Part shown: in pieces, positions 1 through 8,560 of the stretch
Layout: each line of letters starts with the position of its first letter
How positions within the stretch are numbered: position 1 is the first letter of the stretch
Source of the DNA: Streptomyces sp. Q6
GTDB lineage: Bacteria > Actinomycetota > Actinomycetes > Streptomycetales > Streptomycetaceae
Length of the DNA stretch: 64,000 bases
Assembly (NCBI RefSeq): GCF_036967205.1
Contig: NZ_CP146022.1
Span: 5,456,001-5,520,000, forward strand
Reading direction: 5' to 3'
Program-made: the position numbers and the translations under genes
The notes under the pieces: model-generated
Databases searched by the model: none
What the model was told of the DNA's origin: nothing
What the model saw: only the letters and a program-made list of their open reading frames with translations

Positions 1-206
1 CGACGGTCGGTGTCACCTCCGGTGCCTCCGTGCCGGACGTCCTCGTCGAGGAGGTCCTCGAATACCTGTCGCAGCGCGGCTACGCGGACGTGGAGATCGT
101 GAAGGCCGCCGAGGAGTCCATCACCTTCTCGCTGCCCAAGGAACTGCGCCGCGACCTGCGCGCCGAGGCCGCCGCCCTCATCGAGGAGCGCACCTCCGAG
201 AAGTGA
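1..206 (+). CDS. ispH: 4-hydroxy-3-methylbut-2-enyl diphosphate reductase, C-terminal end (partial)
   Basis: Only the last 67 residues are present; the reading frame enters from the left edge (first full codon at 3) and stops at 204-206. The residues [11 protein letters not shown] followed by [13 protein letters not shown] are typical of the C-terminal part of IspH/LytB, the [4Fe-4S] enzyme that performs the last step of the MEP isoprenoid pathway in the cytoplasm. The order ispH, ppgK, small membrane gene, ychF matches the order I remember for S. coelicolor, which supports the call. Family assignment is from remembered sequence similarity; the iron-sulfur cysteines lie outside the window. 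Confidence 0.85.
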   Translation, partial: TVGVTSGASVPDVLVEEVLEYLSQRGYADVEIVKAAEESITFSLPKELRRDLRAEAAALIEERTSEK

Positions 207-235
207 CCGCGCGCGTCCCGTCGTAGCGTGGACCC

Positions 236-991
236 ATGCAGATCTTCGGCGTGGACATCGGCGGATCCGGGATCAAGGGCGCTCCGGTCGACCTGGAGCG
301 CGGGGATCTCGCGCAGGAGCGGTACAAGGTACTGACCCCGCACCCGGCCACACCCGACGCGGTGGCCGACGGGGTCAGAGAGGTCGTCGACCACTTCGGG
401 GGCGGCTGCGACCGGGTCGGCATCACCTTCCCGGGCGTCGTCACCGGCGGCTCGACGATCCGTACCGCCGCCAATGTCGACAAGAGCTGGATCGACGTCG
501 ACGCCCGCGCCCTGCTCGGCGAGAAGCTCGGCGGCCTGCCGGTCACGATCCTCAACGACGCGGACGCGGCGGGCGTCGCCGAGATGCAGTTCGGCGCCGG
601 CCGCGGCCGCAAGGGCACGGTCCTGCTGCTCACCTTCGGTACGGGCATCGGCTCGGCCCTGTTCAGCGACGGCGTCCTCGTCGCCAACTCCGAGCTCGGC
701 CACCTCGAACTCGACGGCCACGACGCCGAGCACCGCGCCTCCACCAAGGCCAAGGAGGACCACGACCTGAGCTGGGAGCACTGGGCCAAGCGGGTCACCA
801 AGTACCTGGCCCATGTGGAGATGCTGTTCTCGCCGGAGCTGTTCATCATCGGCGGCGGCGTCAGCCGCAAGGCACACAAGTTCCTGCCGCTGATCGAGGA
901 GACCGGGGAGATCAAGGCGGAGATCGTCCCGGCCCAGTTGCAGAACAACGCGGGGATCGTGGGAGCGGCGATGACGGCGTCGCGCGCGTAG
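236..991 (+). CDS. ppgK: Polyphosphate glucokinase (ROK family)
   Basis: This 251-residue protein phosphorylates glucose, in this family with inorganic polyphosphate and/or ATP as donor, feeding glycolysis in the cytoplasm. The N-terminal phosphate-binding motif DIGGSGIKG is at residues 7-15, the catalytic-aspartate region ILNDADAAG at about 105-113, the second phosphate motif TFGTGIGS at 133-140 and a glucose-contacting ELGHL at 153-157. The length fits the compact actinobacterial PpgK rather than the longer ATP-only glucokinases. It starts with ATG 30 bp after ispH stops. Polyphosphate preference is inferred from family and locus. Confidence 0.9.
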   Translation: MQIFGVDIGGSGIKGAPVDLERGDLAQERYKVLTPHPATPDAVADGVREVVDHFGGGCDRVGITFPGVVTGGSTIRTAANVDKSWIDVDARALLGEKLGGLPVTILNDADAAGVAEMQFGAGRGRKGTVLLLTFGTGIGSALFSDGVLVANSELGHLELDGHDAEHRASTKAKEDHDLSWEHWAKRVTKYLAHVEMLFSPELFIIGGGVSRKAHKFLPLIEETGEIKAEIVPAQLQNNAGIVGAAMTASRA

Positions 992-1035
992 CACGACAGG
1001 AACCGCGGATCAGTGGGCCACAGCCGTCCCTCGGG

Positions 1036-1653
1036 TCACGCGGTACGGCGGCGGGGCTGCGGGGCCTTCTTGGCGGGCACCTGACCGGCCCGCCGCTGCG
1101 CCGCCCGCCGGGCCATCAGCCGCACCTTGCGCACGATCACCACGACACCGGCGATGAGCGTGCCGCCGTAGAGCCAGCCCGCGTTCATCGCGAGGGCCGT
1201 CACCACGCCCATCGCCTGGGCGCCGAACCCGCCCGCCCCGTCGGCGATCGGTACCGTACCGACGGCGAACGCGATCGGTACGACGATCGGTGCCGTCACC
1301 AGGTCGGCCTTCCGCACCCAACCCGCGGTGAGCCCGCTGACCAGCAGGAACAACACCCCGTACACGGCGGCGGAGCCTGCGAACAGCAGCCCGTCGAGCA
1401 GTCCGAGGGCCAGCATCGTCCCCGCGCAGAACAGCCCGCTGCCCAGCCCCGTGAGCCGGGGGTTCGGGAAGCGGCGCAGCGCCTGCACGACGGGCGGCAC
1501 GGGCCGGCGGGCCTTGCCCGCGGCCCGGTAGACGGTGGCGGACTCCGCCGGGGCGGCGGCACGCTCACCGGGGGCCTCGCCCTGCGCCTGCGGCGGCAGG
1601 GGGGCCGTGCGACGGGGTCGGGATTGCGCGGGACGCGTCCTGGGTTGCTCCAC
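1036..1653 (-). CDS. Small integral membrane protein (DUF6542-like)
   Basis: The protein has 205 residues when read from GTG at 1653; the open frame continues upstream, but the extension crosses the ychF promoter region and is probably untranslated. About 65 Pro/Arg/Ala-rich polar residues come first, then four hydrophobic segments, then a short basic tail. The function is unknown. A protein of this shape sits between ppgK and ychF in other streptomycetes as far as I recall. It converges with ppgK and diverges from ychF, so the 1654-1820 gap should hold both promoters. The DUF label is from memory and less certain than the gene itself. Confidence 0.75.
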   Translation of the reverse strand: MEQPRTRPAQSRPRRTAPLPPQAQGEAPGERAAAPAESATVYRAAGKARRPVPPVVQALRRFPNPRLTGLGSGLFCAGTMLALGLLDGLLFAGSAAVYGVLFLLVSGLTAGWVRKADLVTAPIVVPIAFAVGTVPIADGAGGFGAQAMGVVTALAMNAGWLYGGTLIAGVVVIVRKVRLMARRAAQRRAGQVPAKKAPQPRRRTA

Positions 1654-1820
1654 AGGCCCAACATAGGTGGGCTTATGTGTGGAATAGGCCGCGGGACACG
1701 CGCTTTGGACGAGCTTGACTGAGGTTGGGGCGGGTGTTCGATACGTCGCCGGTGCGGGAGCGGCGAGGCCGTAGACTGGTGGATCGCCCACACCTCACCT
1801 CTTGTACGGGAAGTCGCAAC

Positions 1821-2885
<1,065 letters not shown>

Positions 2886-2909
<24 letters not shown>

Positions 2910-2988
2910 CCGCTGACTTACCACCACGTCGCTGATCTGGCAAACATGCAGGTCAGTGAGGGTCCGACTCTTCGGGGTCGGGCCCTTA
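2886..2988. repeat. Left island end (attL-like): ychF 3' end plus terminator
   Basis: It aligns with 11189-11292 over about 100 bp with one small indel: a nearly identical 24-bp core, a diverged spacer that keeps CCACGTCGCTG and AGGTCAG, and a conserved terminator hairpin. The identical core is the probable crossover region. The diverged downstream part suggests that the element brought its own ychF-like tail and terminator. Confidence 0.75.
2960..2987 (+). terminator. Terminator downstream of ychF
   Basis: The stem is GGGTCCGA (2960-2967) pairing with TCGGGCCC (2978-2985), with one G-T pair and a ten-base loop containing TTCG, followed by TT. The same hairpin is present at the right end of the island. 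Confidence 0.7.
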
Positions 2989-2997
2989 GTTTTTCCC

Positions 2998-3107
2998 GTG
3001 CTGGGATGGTGCTGGGATAGCTGACCCCTCGTCACCTGTCGTCATCCCTGGTCATCCGTACCGTGCTGGGATCGTGCTGGGAGGGGATGAGAAGCCCGTG
3101 CTGGGTT
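2998..3107. repeat. Clustered GTGCTGGGAT repeats (putative integrase arm sites, left)
   Basis: GTGCTGGGAT occurs at 2998 and 3009 (11-bp spacing) and at 3063; GTGCTGGGAG is at 3074 and GTGCTGGGTT at 3098. Identical paired copies with the same 11-bp spacing are at the right end (11136 and 11147). Short direct repeats beside an att core are typical of arm-type binding sites of tyrosine integrases. The stretch 2910-3236 holds no gene. Confidence 0.6.
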
Positions 3108-3236
3108 TTGGGGAGTGATCTGCTCGGTGCGCGGGGTGGGCGGGAGAGGTTTTATCCGCACGTCTTCTTCACGACCCTGGGATGCCACGAGGATTCGGGC
3201 GTAGCACTTTTCCTACTCGTTTGACACACTCGGGGT

Positions 3237-3521
3237 ATGGGTGAGACGACGTACAGCATCGGGGAAGGTCCGGCGACGCGGGTGAGCCTGTCGCTGCCCG
3301 AAGGGACCGCGGAGGCGATCCGGGCGCGGGTGGGGAAGCGGGAGTTCTCCGCGTTCATCACCGAGGCGGTCGAGCGCGAGCTGCGCGGGCAGGTCCTGGA
3401 CGAGTACCTGGCGGACTACGAGAGCCGCAAGGGGCCCGTCTCCGAACCGGCTCGGCAGAGGGCGCGGCAGGTCTTCGACGAGGTGTTCGCCGAGGAGGCG
3501 GAGTGGCCCGCCGCAGGCTGA
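3237..3521 (+). CDS. Antitoxin, ribbon-helix-helix type (VapB-like)
   Basis: This 94-residue protein has an N-terminal ribbon-helix-helix-like segment (RVSLSLPEGTAEAIRARVG, about residues 15-33) followed by FSAFITEAVERELR, the usual DNA-binding fold of autorepressing antitoxins. The acidic, helical C-terminal half would bind and inhibit the toxin. The stop lies inside the start region of the PIN-domain gene (19-bp overlap), the translational coupling normal for such pairs. On the island it may act as an addiction module. Family assignment is from pattern; the exact VapB subfamily is not determined. Confidence 0.8.
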   Translation: MGETTYSIGEGPATRVSLSLPEGTAEAIRARVGKREFSAFITEAVERELRGQVLDEYLADYESRKGPVSEPARQRARQVFDEVFAEEAEWPAAG

Positions 3522-3916
3522 GTCACGAGGGGACGTTGGTCCTCGACAGCGAGGGACTCTCGAAGCTGCTCGCCGACGACGAGCAGGTGGTGGCTCTGAT
3601 CGCCGAGGCACGCTCGCGCGGCATGGAGGTCGTGATCAGTGCGCTCACCATCATCGAAGCGGTCCATGCCCGTACGAACAAGTCCCGCCTGAATTGGGTG
3701 CTTTCCGGGCTGCGGGTCGTCCCGGTGGGTGACGAGGAGGCGAGGGCGGCCTCGAAGTTGCTGATGAATGCCGGGTTGCACGGGCACAAGTACGCGATCG
3801 ATGCGGCGGTCGCCGAGGCGGCGCTGCGGCAGCACCGTCCCGTGGTCATGCTGACTTCCGATATCGACGACATGGCCAAGCTGTGCGGTGAGCGGGTCCG
3901 GCTCGTGGCGGTGTGA
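3503..3916 (+). CDS. PIN-domain ribonuclease toxin (VapC-like)
   Basis: The protein has 137 residues from GTG 3503, which overlaps the antitoxin gene. PIN-domain acidic residues are visible: D15 in LVLDSEG, E52 in TIIEAVH, D100 in YAIDAAVAEAAL and D120/D122 in TSDIDD. PIN toxins are Mg2+-dependent RNases that cleave tRNA or rRNA when released from their antitoxin. The cluster is intact, so the toxin is probably active. Length and operon layout fit VapBC. It ends before a strong stem-loop shared with the convergent gene. Confidence 0.85.
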   Translation: MARRRLSHEGTLVLDSEGLSKLLADDEQVVALIAEARSRGMEVVISALTIIEAVHARTNKSRLNWVLSGLRVVPVGDEEARAASKLLMNAGLHGHKYAIDAAVAEAALRQHRPVVMLTSDIDDMAKLCGERVRLVAV

Positions 3917-3983
3917 GCTCCCCTGGTCGGCTTTCTGCCTTTCGACGGTTGGTCAGTGAGTGGCGGTGGAGCTCGAAGTATTC

Positions 3984-4018
3984 GGTGGATCTCCGGTTTC
4001 GGTAACCGGCGATCCGCC
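3984..4018. terminator. Bidirectional stem-loop between the PIN gene and the convergent unknown gene
   Basis: The 15-bp arms GGTGGATCTCCGGTT (3984-3998) and AACCGGCGATCCGCC (4004-4018) pair with two imperfect positions around a TCGGT loop. It lies between convergent genes. There is no T-tract, as is common in Streptomyces. Confidence 0.7.
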
Positions 4019-4078
4019 GCTATGGTGCCGCTCTTCCGCCTCGTGGTGAATTCCGTAGGTCGCGGGCGGAGCCAAGCC

Positions 4079-5467
4079 TCAGTAGGAGCGGGGCCCGTAG
4101 GGGCTCCAGTGGCCGAGGAAGGGCTTGAGGTCGTCGCCGCTGGGCTTCGGCGGTGTGGGCAGCTTTGGTGCTGAGGCGGATTCGGTGAGGTGTTGGAGGT
4201 GCGCGTCCGCGAATGCGAGCCACGCCTCGATCTCGGTCCGTTCCTGTCCGGGCGGCAGTGATGTGGCGCGGTCGCGTACTGCTGTGACGTATTCGGTCAG
4301 GTGGTTGGCCTTGTGCCAGGCGTCTGCCTGTTCTCCGAGGTGTTTGACGCGATAGGCGTGGGCGTAGGCGGCGCGGGCTTCCTGCATGACGGCTTCCCAC
4401 CGCTTTTGCTGCACCTCTCTGGCTTGCTGGTCTGCAAGACGTTTACGTTCCGCGGCTTCGCCGCGCAGGCCGACCTCTTGCACGATCTCGGCGAGTTGGT
4501 CTTCCAGCGGCCGGTCGGGGAGGTCGGCCCATTCGCTGGCGCGGTGCGGGCTGCCCCCGCGGAGCATGAAACGCAGGCGGCTGGAGGGGGTGTAGTCGAA
4601 GCGGGCAATGCGCATCCATGAGTATTTCTTGGCGTCGGCGAGTTCCTTGTCCGTGGGGACGTGTTCGCTGCGGTCTTGTTCTTGAAGGACGAGGAATCCG
4701 ACACTTTCGCCTTGGGCGGTGATGGTGAAATGCGGTGGCGCCTTACGGCGGCGATGGGGCGGGGGCGCGCCCTGTGTGGTTCCGAGCGCTGCCTTATGGC
4801 CCTGTGCTTCGGTGGCGGCGATGAGGGTCTGGATGATGCGCAGGGCTCGGCCCTGGAGGGGTTTGGTCAGGCCCATGGGCTGCGGCTGCTTTTGAAGGGC
4901 GGCCACGACGGCATGGGGTTTGGTGAGTCTGGCCGGCACGGGGAGCGGGGTGAGTTCAGCGAGGCGCCAGGCAGGGATGTCGACCAGCTTGATTTCGTAG
5001 CCGCGGTGGGTGCGGTATCCGTAGAGTTCCTGCGTGTGGGGGATCTTGCCGGACTTGCGGGCGGCGTTGACCCGTGACGTCCAATTCACTGCGTGCGGGC
5101 CGGATTCGATGGGCTTGATGAGACAGCCATCGTTCGCGGCCAGTTCTTCGAGTAGTTGGTCCGCGTAGTTCGTACGGGCGTTCGGTGCGGCTCTGGGGCG
5201 CGGCGGTGCCGGTTTTCGGGCGGGACGTTCCGGTGGTCGGGTGCTCTGCTCCACGGGGAGGATGCCGCGTTCGGTGAGATGCTGCCGCCCCTTCTCGGTG
5301 AGGTGGGCGCTCCAATGCCCGCGGCGCTTGGTGACTTTGATGAGCCCTCGGTTCTGCAGGGCCTGTCCGCTGGTCTTGTACGTGCTGTCCGGCCAGACTC
5401 CTTCGGGACACCCCTGGCCCACCCAGTCGAGCACGACCCGCTGCCGCTCGTTGAGGGCCTGGTCCAT
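4079..5467 (-). CDS. Hypothetical protein of the island (462 aa)
   Basis: I do not recognise a named family. The N-terminal 80 residues (ERQRVVLDWVGQGCPEGVW, then a stretch ending ALQNRGLIKVTKRRGHWSA) look like a winged-helix domain of the type in which a query residue string is followed by a strand-rich wing. A proline/arginine-rich linker is followed by a second similar block near residues 100-165, a central mixed domain, and a charged helical segment (about 345-375, rich in Q, K, R and E) that could form a coiled coil. No signal peptide or membrane segment is seen. Proteins of this kind are, in my recollection, frequent on actinobacterial integrative elements. A regulatory or DNA-binding role is a guess. 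Confidence 0.6.
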   Translation of the reverse strand: MDQALNERQRVVLDWVGQGCPEGVWPDSTYKTSGQALQNRGLIKVTKRRGHWSAHLTEKGRQHLTERGILPVEQSTRPPERPARKPAPPRPRAAPNARTNYADQLLEELAANDGCLIKPIESGPHAVNWTSRVNAARKSGKIPHTQELYGYRTHRGYEIKLVDIPAWRLAELTPLPVPARLTKPHAVVAALQKQPQPMGLTKPLQGRALRIIQTLIAATEAQGHKAALGTTQGAPPPHRRRKAPPHFTITAQGESVGFLVLQEQDRSEHVPTDKELADAKKYSWMRIARFDYTPSSRLRFMLRGGSPHRASEWADLPDRPLEDQLAEIVQEVGLRGEAAERKRLADQQAREVQQKRWEAVMQEARAAYAHAYRVKHLGEQADAWHKANHLTEYVTAVRDRATSLPPGQERTEIEAWLAFADAHLQHLTESASAPKLPTPPKPSGDDLKPFLGHWSPYGPRSY

Positions 5468-5801
5468 GTAGCCTCCCGCCGTTCCCTCGGTGCGCTGTCC
5501 CCGGCGACAATGCCCGCTGCCCCTGCGGGAATTCGCGGCCGCTGAGAGGACCCCTCGTTCGGATGAGAGGTACCGGAAGGCGCGCTAACGGCGAGAACAG
5601 TTCTTCTGGGACTGATGCGACCGCCTCCCGCGCTGGGAAGACTTGATGGAGGACTCCGGGATCAGCTATCGGCCGACCGGTCTGTCGTCGTCGACAGTCG
5701 GCCAGCCTCGCAAGGCCCACATGCGGCCCGATCGAACCTCTCCCATGGGGCTCTGACCGTGTTTTTCCCATGGCCATGGCCGTGCGGCATCATCACCTGT
5801 C
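5468..5801. other. Intergenic region between divergent unknown genes
   Basis: This is a 334-bp stretch between the minus-strand 462-residue gene and the plus-strand 199-residue gene. It must carry both promoters. I see no convincing -10/-35 pair, operator palindrome or small gene in it. Confidence 0.4.
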
Positions 5802-6401
5802 ATGGATCCCGCCGTCACAGCCACGCTCATCACCACCCCCACCGCCATTTTGGCCGCTGCAGCGGCCTACGCCGCGGGGAGCGCCCAGGGGCGCGGGAGC
5901 GTGGACGCCGTCCGCCGTCAGCAACAGCGCGAGGTCTATGCCGCATTTCTCACAGCGGCCCGGCGGCACAAGGCGGACATTGCGGAGGCTCTCGCTCACG
6001 CCACGGAGATACAACTGGCGCGCGCTGCCGGCGAGCCGCTTAGCCCTGCAGAGGAGGAGCAGCGGCGCGAGGCGATCGCGGCCACCGCCCGAGCTAATCC
6101 TTTGGATGAACCAGCCGCCTTGGTGTTCCTTGAAGGACCTGACGAGCTCGCCTACGCAGCCCTCCTCATCGATCAACACGCCAAATCGACGCGCATGCTC
6201 CTGACAGCGACGCCGGAACATGCAGGCACCATGTCTCGAATCCATGGGCGGCCGATGACAGTTCACGACGAATGTCGTCGGCTTGAGGGCGCCATCCACA
6301 GATTCACGCTCGAAGCCCAAGCGCACCTGAATGGCACCGCATTACGGCATCGTCGACACCAGAGGCGGTTGATGCGCCGCCTCTGGCCTGTCGAACCTTG
6401 A
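5802..6401 (+). CDS. Hypothetical protein with N-terminal membrane helix
   Basis: This 199-residue protein has one hydrophobic segment near the N-terminus (roughly residues 5-28, rich in Thr, Ala, Ile and Leu) followed by a long soluble helical region with many Arg, Glu and Gln. A single N-terminal anchor with a cytoplasmic helical body is a common layout for small unknown proteins in Streptomyces accessory regions. I cannot assign a function. It starts with ATG 5802 (MDPAVTATL). Downstream lies only the transposase remnant, so it is probably a single-gene unit of the island. Confidence 0.6.
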   Translation: MDPAVTATLITTPTAILAAAAAYAAGSAQGRGSVDAVRRQQQREVYAAFLTAARRHKADIAEALAHATEIQLARAAGEPLSPAEEEQRREAIAATARANPLDEPAALVFLEGPDELAYAALLIDQHAKSTRMLLTATPEHAGTMSRIHGRPMTVHDECRRLEGAIHRFTLEAQAHLNGTALRHRRHQRRLMRRLWPVEP

Positions 6402-6549
6402 CCACGGCGATCACCGCGGTAGGAAGCCGGGTTTCTCCTGTCCGTCTATCGGTTTCTGTATGTGCACCTGCGTTGCGGTTCCTCTGGTTTAGTTTCGGTG
6501 GGTCACTCGTGTTTTCAGGTGGAATCCGCCGAGGTCGATTCGATTGCCG

Positions 6550-7030
6550 CAGTAGCTGGCCAGTACGTTGCTGGCGGCTTGCCAGGCGTGGGTTCGGCTG
6601 GTGGAAGTCGCCGCGCCGCGGGTGAACGACAAACGCGTCGATGCCACCACCGGCGAGCGTAAGCGGATCTCCTCGAAGGTTCTGCCGCTGAGTTGCCGCA
6701 AGTGGCCGAAGATCCCCGGCGTGCTGCCGCTGCCTTATCTGCACGGCCTGTATTCCGGAGACTTCATGCCCGCGTTGGAGCAGTGCCTCGGTTGTCGTCG
6801 GGCGATGACCACGCTGCCTTCCAGACCCGCGACCTGTCGCCGGCCGACTACGTCTCCGTATGGGCCGATCCTGTGTGTCTCAAGGTCCGCCTGGGCCAGG
6901 CGGACCTTGCGTGCTGGTGCTGATGCGCCTGGACGGCTCCAAGGAGCTGATCGCGCTGGCCGAGGGCCTGCGCGAGTCGAGCGAGTCGTGGGCGGATGTG
7001 CTGCGGGACGTGCCCGCCCCGCGCAACCCC
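6550..7030 (+). pseudogene. Remnant of an IS256-family (mutator-type) transposase
   Basis: Pieces of one transposase are scattered over three frames. In the first, KIPGVLPLPYLHGLYSGDF followed by PALEQCLG matches the conserved block normally read as VLPLLYLHGLSSGDFVPALEQFLG. A second frame continues with DLSPADYVSVWADP, equivalent to the DLSGVDYVYVWVDG block around a DDE aspartate. A third frame continues with LMRLDGSKELIALAEGLRES and SWADVLRD. The N- and C-terminal parts are missing and no terminal inverted repeats are obvious. It is an old, dead insertion; 6402-7059 contains nothing else I can support. Confidence 0.8.
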
Positions 7031-7059
7031 CGGCGGCAAGCGGCAGACCGACAGCGCCG

Positions 7060-7611
7060 TCAGCGGCCTCGGATCTGTTTGGCCACCCCAGTGGTGTTGT
7101 ACCGGTACCGGGCCATCTCCTCGGTCACGCCGTAGTGCTCGGCGATCTGCGCCGGCCCCCACTGGCGGCGGACTGCGCCGAGCAGCAGGGGGCGGGGAAG
7201 CATGAGTGTTCCGCCGAAGGCGGTGGCTTGTTCTTCCTCGTCGGGGCGGCAGGTCCTGAAGGGCATGCCGTTGACTTCGCGGATCTCGGTGAGGTCGTGC
7301 TTCAGGAAGAGGTGGGAGAGCTCGTGGGCCACGTCGCTGGCCCTGCGGCCCGGGGTTCGGAGCGGGTTGGTGACGACGATGTTCCTGCCGGAGACCTGGA
7401 AGGTCGCGGCGGAGAAGGCGTACGCCTGGACCCGTTCGAGTTCTTCGAGGCGGGTGCGGCTGACGAGCTTCTCGGCGCTGACGATCTTGACCTTGAGGTG
7501 GTCGGCGAGGTCGTCGACGTTCAGGACATCGGTGTCGCTGAGGCCGAGTTCGCGGCGCACTCGGAGGGCTTCTCGTTCGGCGTTGGCCTTGAAGCCTCGG
7601 GGGAGGGTCAC
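7060..7611 (-). CDS. ImmA/IrrE-type zinc metallopeptidase
   Basis: The protein has 183 residues from GTG 7611, overlapping the stop of the upstream XRE gene by 3-4 bases (GTGA), so the two are translationally coupled. The zinc motif HELSH is at residues 96-100 inside VAHELSHLFL, with a downstream acidic ligand candidate in EEEQATAF (about 126-128). ImmA/IrrE peptidases cleave a partner repressor, usually of the XRE type encoded next to them, in response to DNA damage or phage. Here the partner is presumably the adjacent XRE protein. The motif is seen; the substrate is inferred. It is the second gene of a minus-strand pair divergent from the ubiquitin-like operon. Confidence 0.88.
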   Translation of the reverse strand: MTLPRGFKANAEREALRVRRELGLSDTDVLNVDDLADHLKVKIVSAEKLVSRTRLEELERVQAYAFSAATFQVSGRNIVVTNPLRTPGRRASDVAHELSHLFLKHDLTEIREVNGMPFRTCRPDEEEQATAFGGTLMLPRPLLLGAVRRQWGPAQIAEHYGVTEEMARYRYNTTGVAKQIRGR

Positions 7612-8141
7612 AGTTCGCCTGCTTCGACGAGTCGTTCGAGTTCGGTGTTCATGTCGGTGAGCAGGTCGGCGAGCCGCTGGGGGGCGCCAGGACGCAGCAC
7701 CGAGGCAGCCCGGAGGTGGCAGGCAAGGGCGGGTACGGCGGGGACCGCCTCCTTCGCGAGGGCGTCGTAGAGGTCGCGCAGAACGGAGCTGATCTTGTTC
7801 GCCGCGTCGTCGGTGAGCCGGGGGTCTGCGTGGAGGTGGGTGATGGCCTGGTCGAGGGGCGAGATCTCGCGGGTGGCGGTCGGGGTGAAGAAGCGGCTCG
7901 GGGCGACGCCGAGCCAGGCGCAGAGGCGGGTGAAGGTGGCGAGGTCGGGCTGAGCGCCGGCTTCGACCCTGGTCAGGGTGCTGAAGCTGACGCCCGCCTC
8001 GGCGGCGGCCTGCCGGAGGGAGAGGGGGCCGCGGTGTTCCTTCAGGAGGCGTCCGAGTTCGGCGACGTCGAATTGCTCGACAGCGTCCGGTCCGGTCTCT
8101 TCGGGGTCCGGGAGAGGGAGCTGGCTCCGGTCGGGGCTCAT
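7608..8141 (-). CDS. XRE-family transcriptional regulator
   Basis: This 177-residue protein has a Cro/CI-type helix-turn-helix at about residues 28-80: LSLRQAAAEAGVSFSTLTRVE is the recognition region and DLATFTRLCAWLGV the following helix. The C-terminal half is helical and of unknown fold, possibly dimerising and protease-sensitive. It is followed at once by the ImmA-type peptidase and is divergent from the Ubl-E2-JAB-E1 operon across a 139-bp gap. The arrangement suggests that it represses its own pair and the conjugation operon, with relief by ImmA cleavage. Regulation is inference from layout. Confidence 0.87.
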   Translation of the reverse strand: MSPDRSQLPLPDPEETGPDAVEQFDVAELGRLLKEHRGPLSLRQAAAEAGVSFSTLTRVEAGAQPDLATFTRLCAWLGVAPSRFFTPTATREISPLDQAITHLHADPRLTDDAANKISSVLRDLYDALAKEAVPAVPALACHLRAASVLRPGAPQRLADLLTDMNTELERLVEAGEL

Positions 8142-8280
8142 ACGGGCAGCGTAGCGCGCAGCAATACGGCGATGAAGCTTGACTGCATCGACCCCAGGTG
8201 ATCACACTGGAGACGCAGTGACGCTTTGCTGAATCAGCAGGGCTCTCCCGTAGCAGCCTCGAAGGACTTAGGAGATCGGT
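8142..8280. promoter_or_regulatory. Divergent promoter region between xre/immA and the ubiquitin-like operon
   Basis: TTGACT at 8179-8184 is a possible -35 for the plus-strand operon, with a weak -10 (TCACAC at 8202-8207, spacing 17). An eight-base palindrome, GTGATCAC (8199-8206), overlaps that -10 and is a candidate XRE operator. Upstream of the Ubl start, TTAGGAGATCGGT supplies a good ribosome binding site. The promoter call is tentative; the palindrome is seen directly. Confidence 0.4.
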
Positions 8281-8544
8281 ATGCCCCAGCCCCAGGAGAT
8301 CAAGACCACGGTGACGTCCGCCCTCGCCGGGCACCCGTACCAGCACGACTACGCCCCGCAGGTGACCGCCACGAGCGTCCTGTCCGACGCGCTCATCGCC
8401 TTCGGCTTCGGCAGCGACGGCACCACCCGCTACTACCTGTTCTTCGACGGGCACGAGGTCCCGCCCGAGGCGACGGTGGGCGAACTGGCCGGGCACGCCA
8501 GGGCCCTGCACCTGAAGCTGCGAACCGAGACCACCAACGGCTAG
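8281..8544 (+). CDS. Ubiquitin-like modifier protein (BilA-like)
   Basis: This 87-residue protein has the size and strand-helix-strand pattern of a single beta-grasp fold: an N-terminal beta hairpin (residues 7-30), a helix (TSVLSDALIAFGF), then strands around YYLFFDGHEV, ATVGELAG and a final strand ALHLKLRTE. The protein ends in TTNG, leaving a C-terminal glycine as in conjugated ubiquitin-like proteins, so no processing would be strictly needed. It is the first gene of an operon with E2, JAB and E1 genes, which is the main reason for the call. BilA proteins usually have two Ubl domains, and this one shows only one. Sequence similarity to ubiquitin itself is not visible by eye. Confidence 0.72.
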   Translation: MPQPQEIKTTVTSALAGHPYQHDYAPQVTATSVLSDALIAFGFGSDGTTRYYLFFDGHEVPPEATVGELAGHARALHLKLRTETTNG

Positions 8545-8560
8545 AGCTCGGGAGTCAGTC

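Noticed and set aside
2910-3236. tRNA gene as the integration site of the island
   Set aside because: No cloverleaf-like sequence or CCA end is present at either boundary; the duplicated sequence is the ychF coding end.
3956-4174. Short plus-strand frame after the PIN toxin
   Set aside because: It crosses the stem-loop and the end of the convergent gene, with no ribosome site or similarity.
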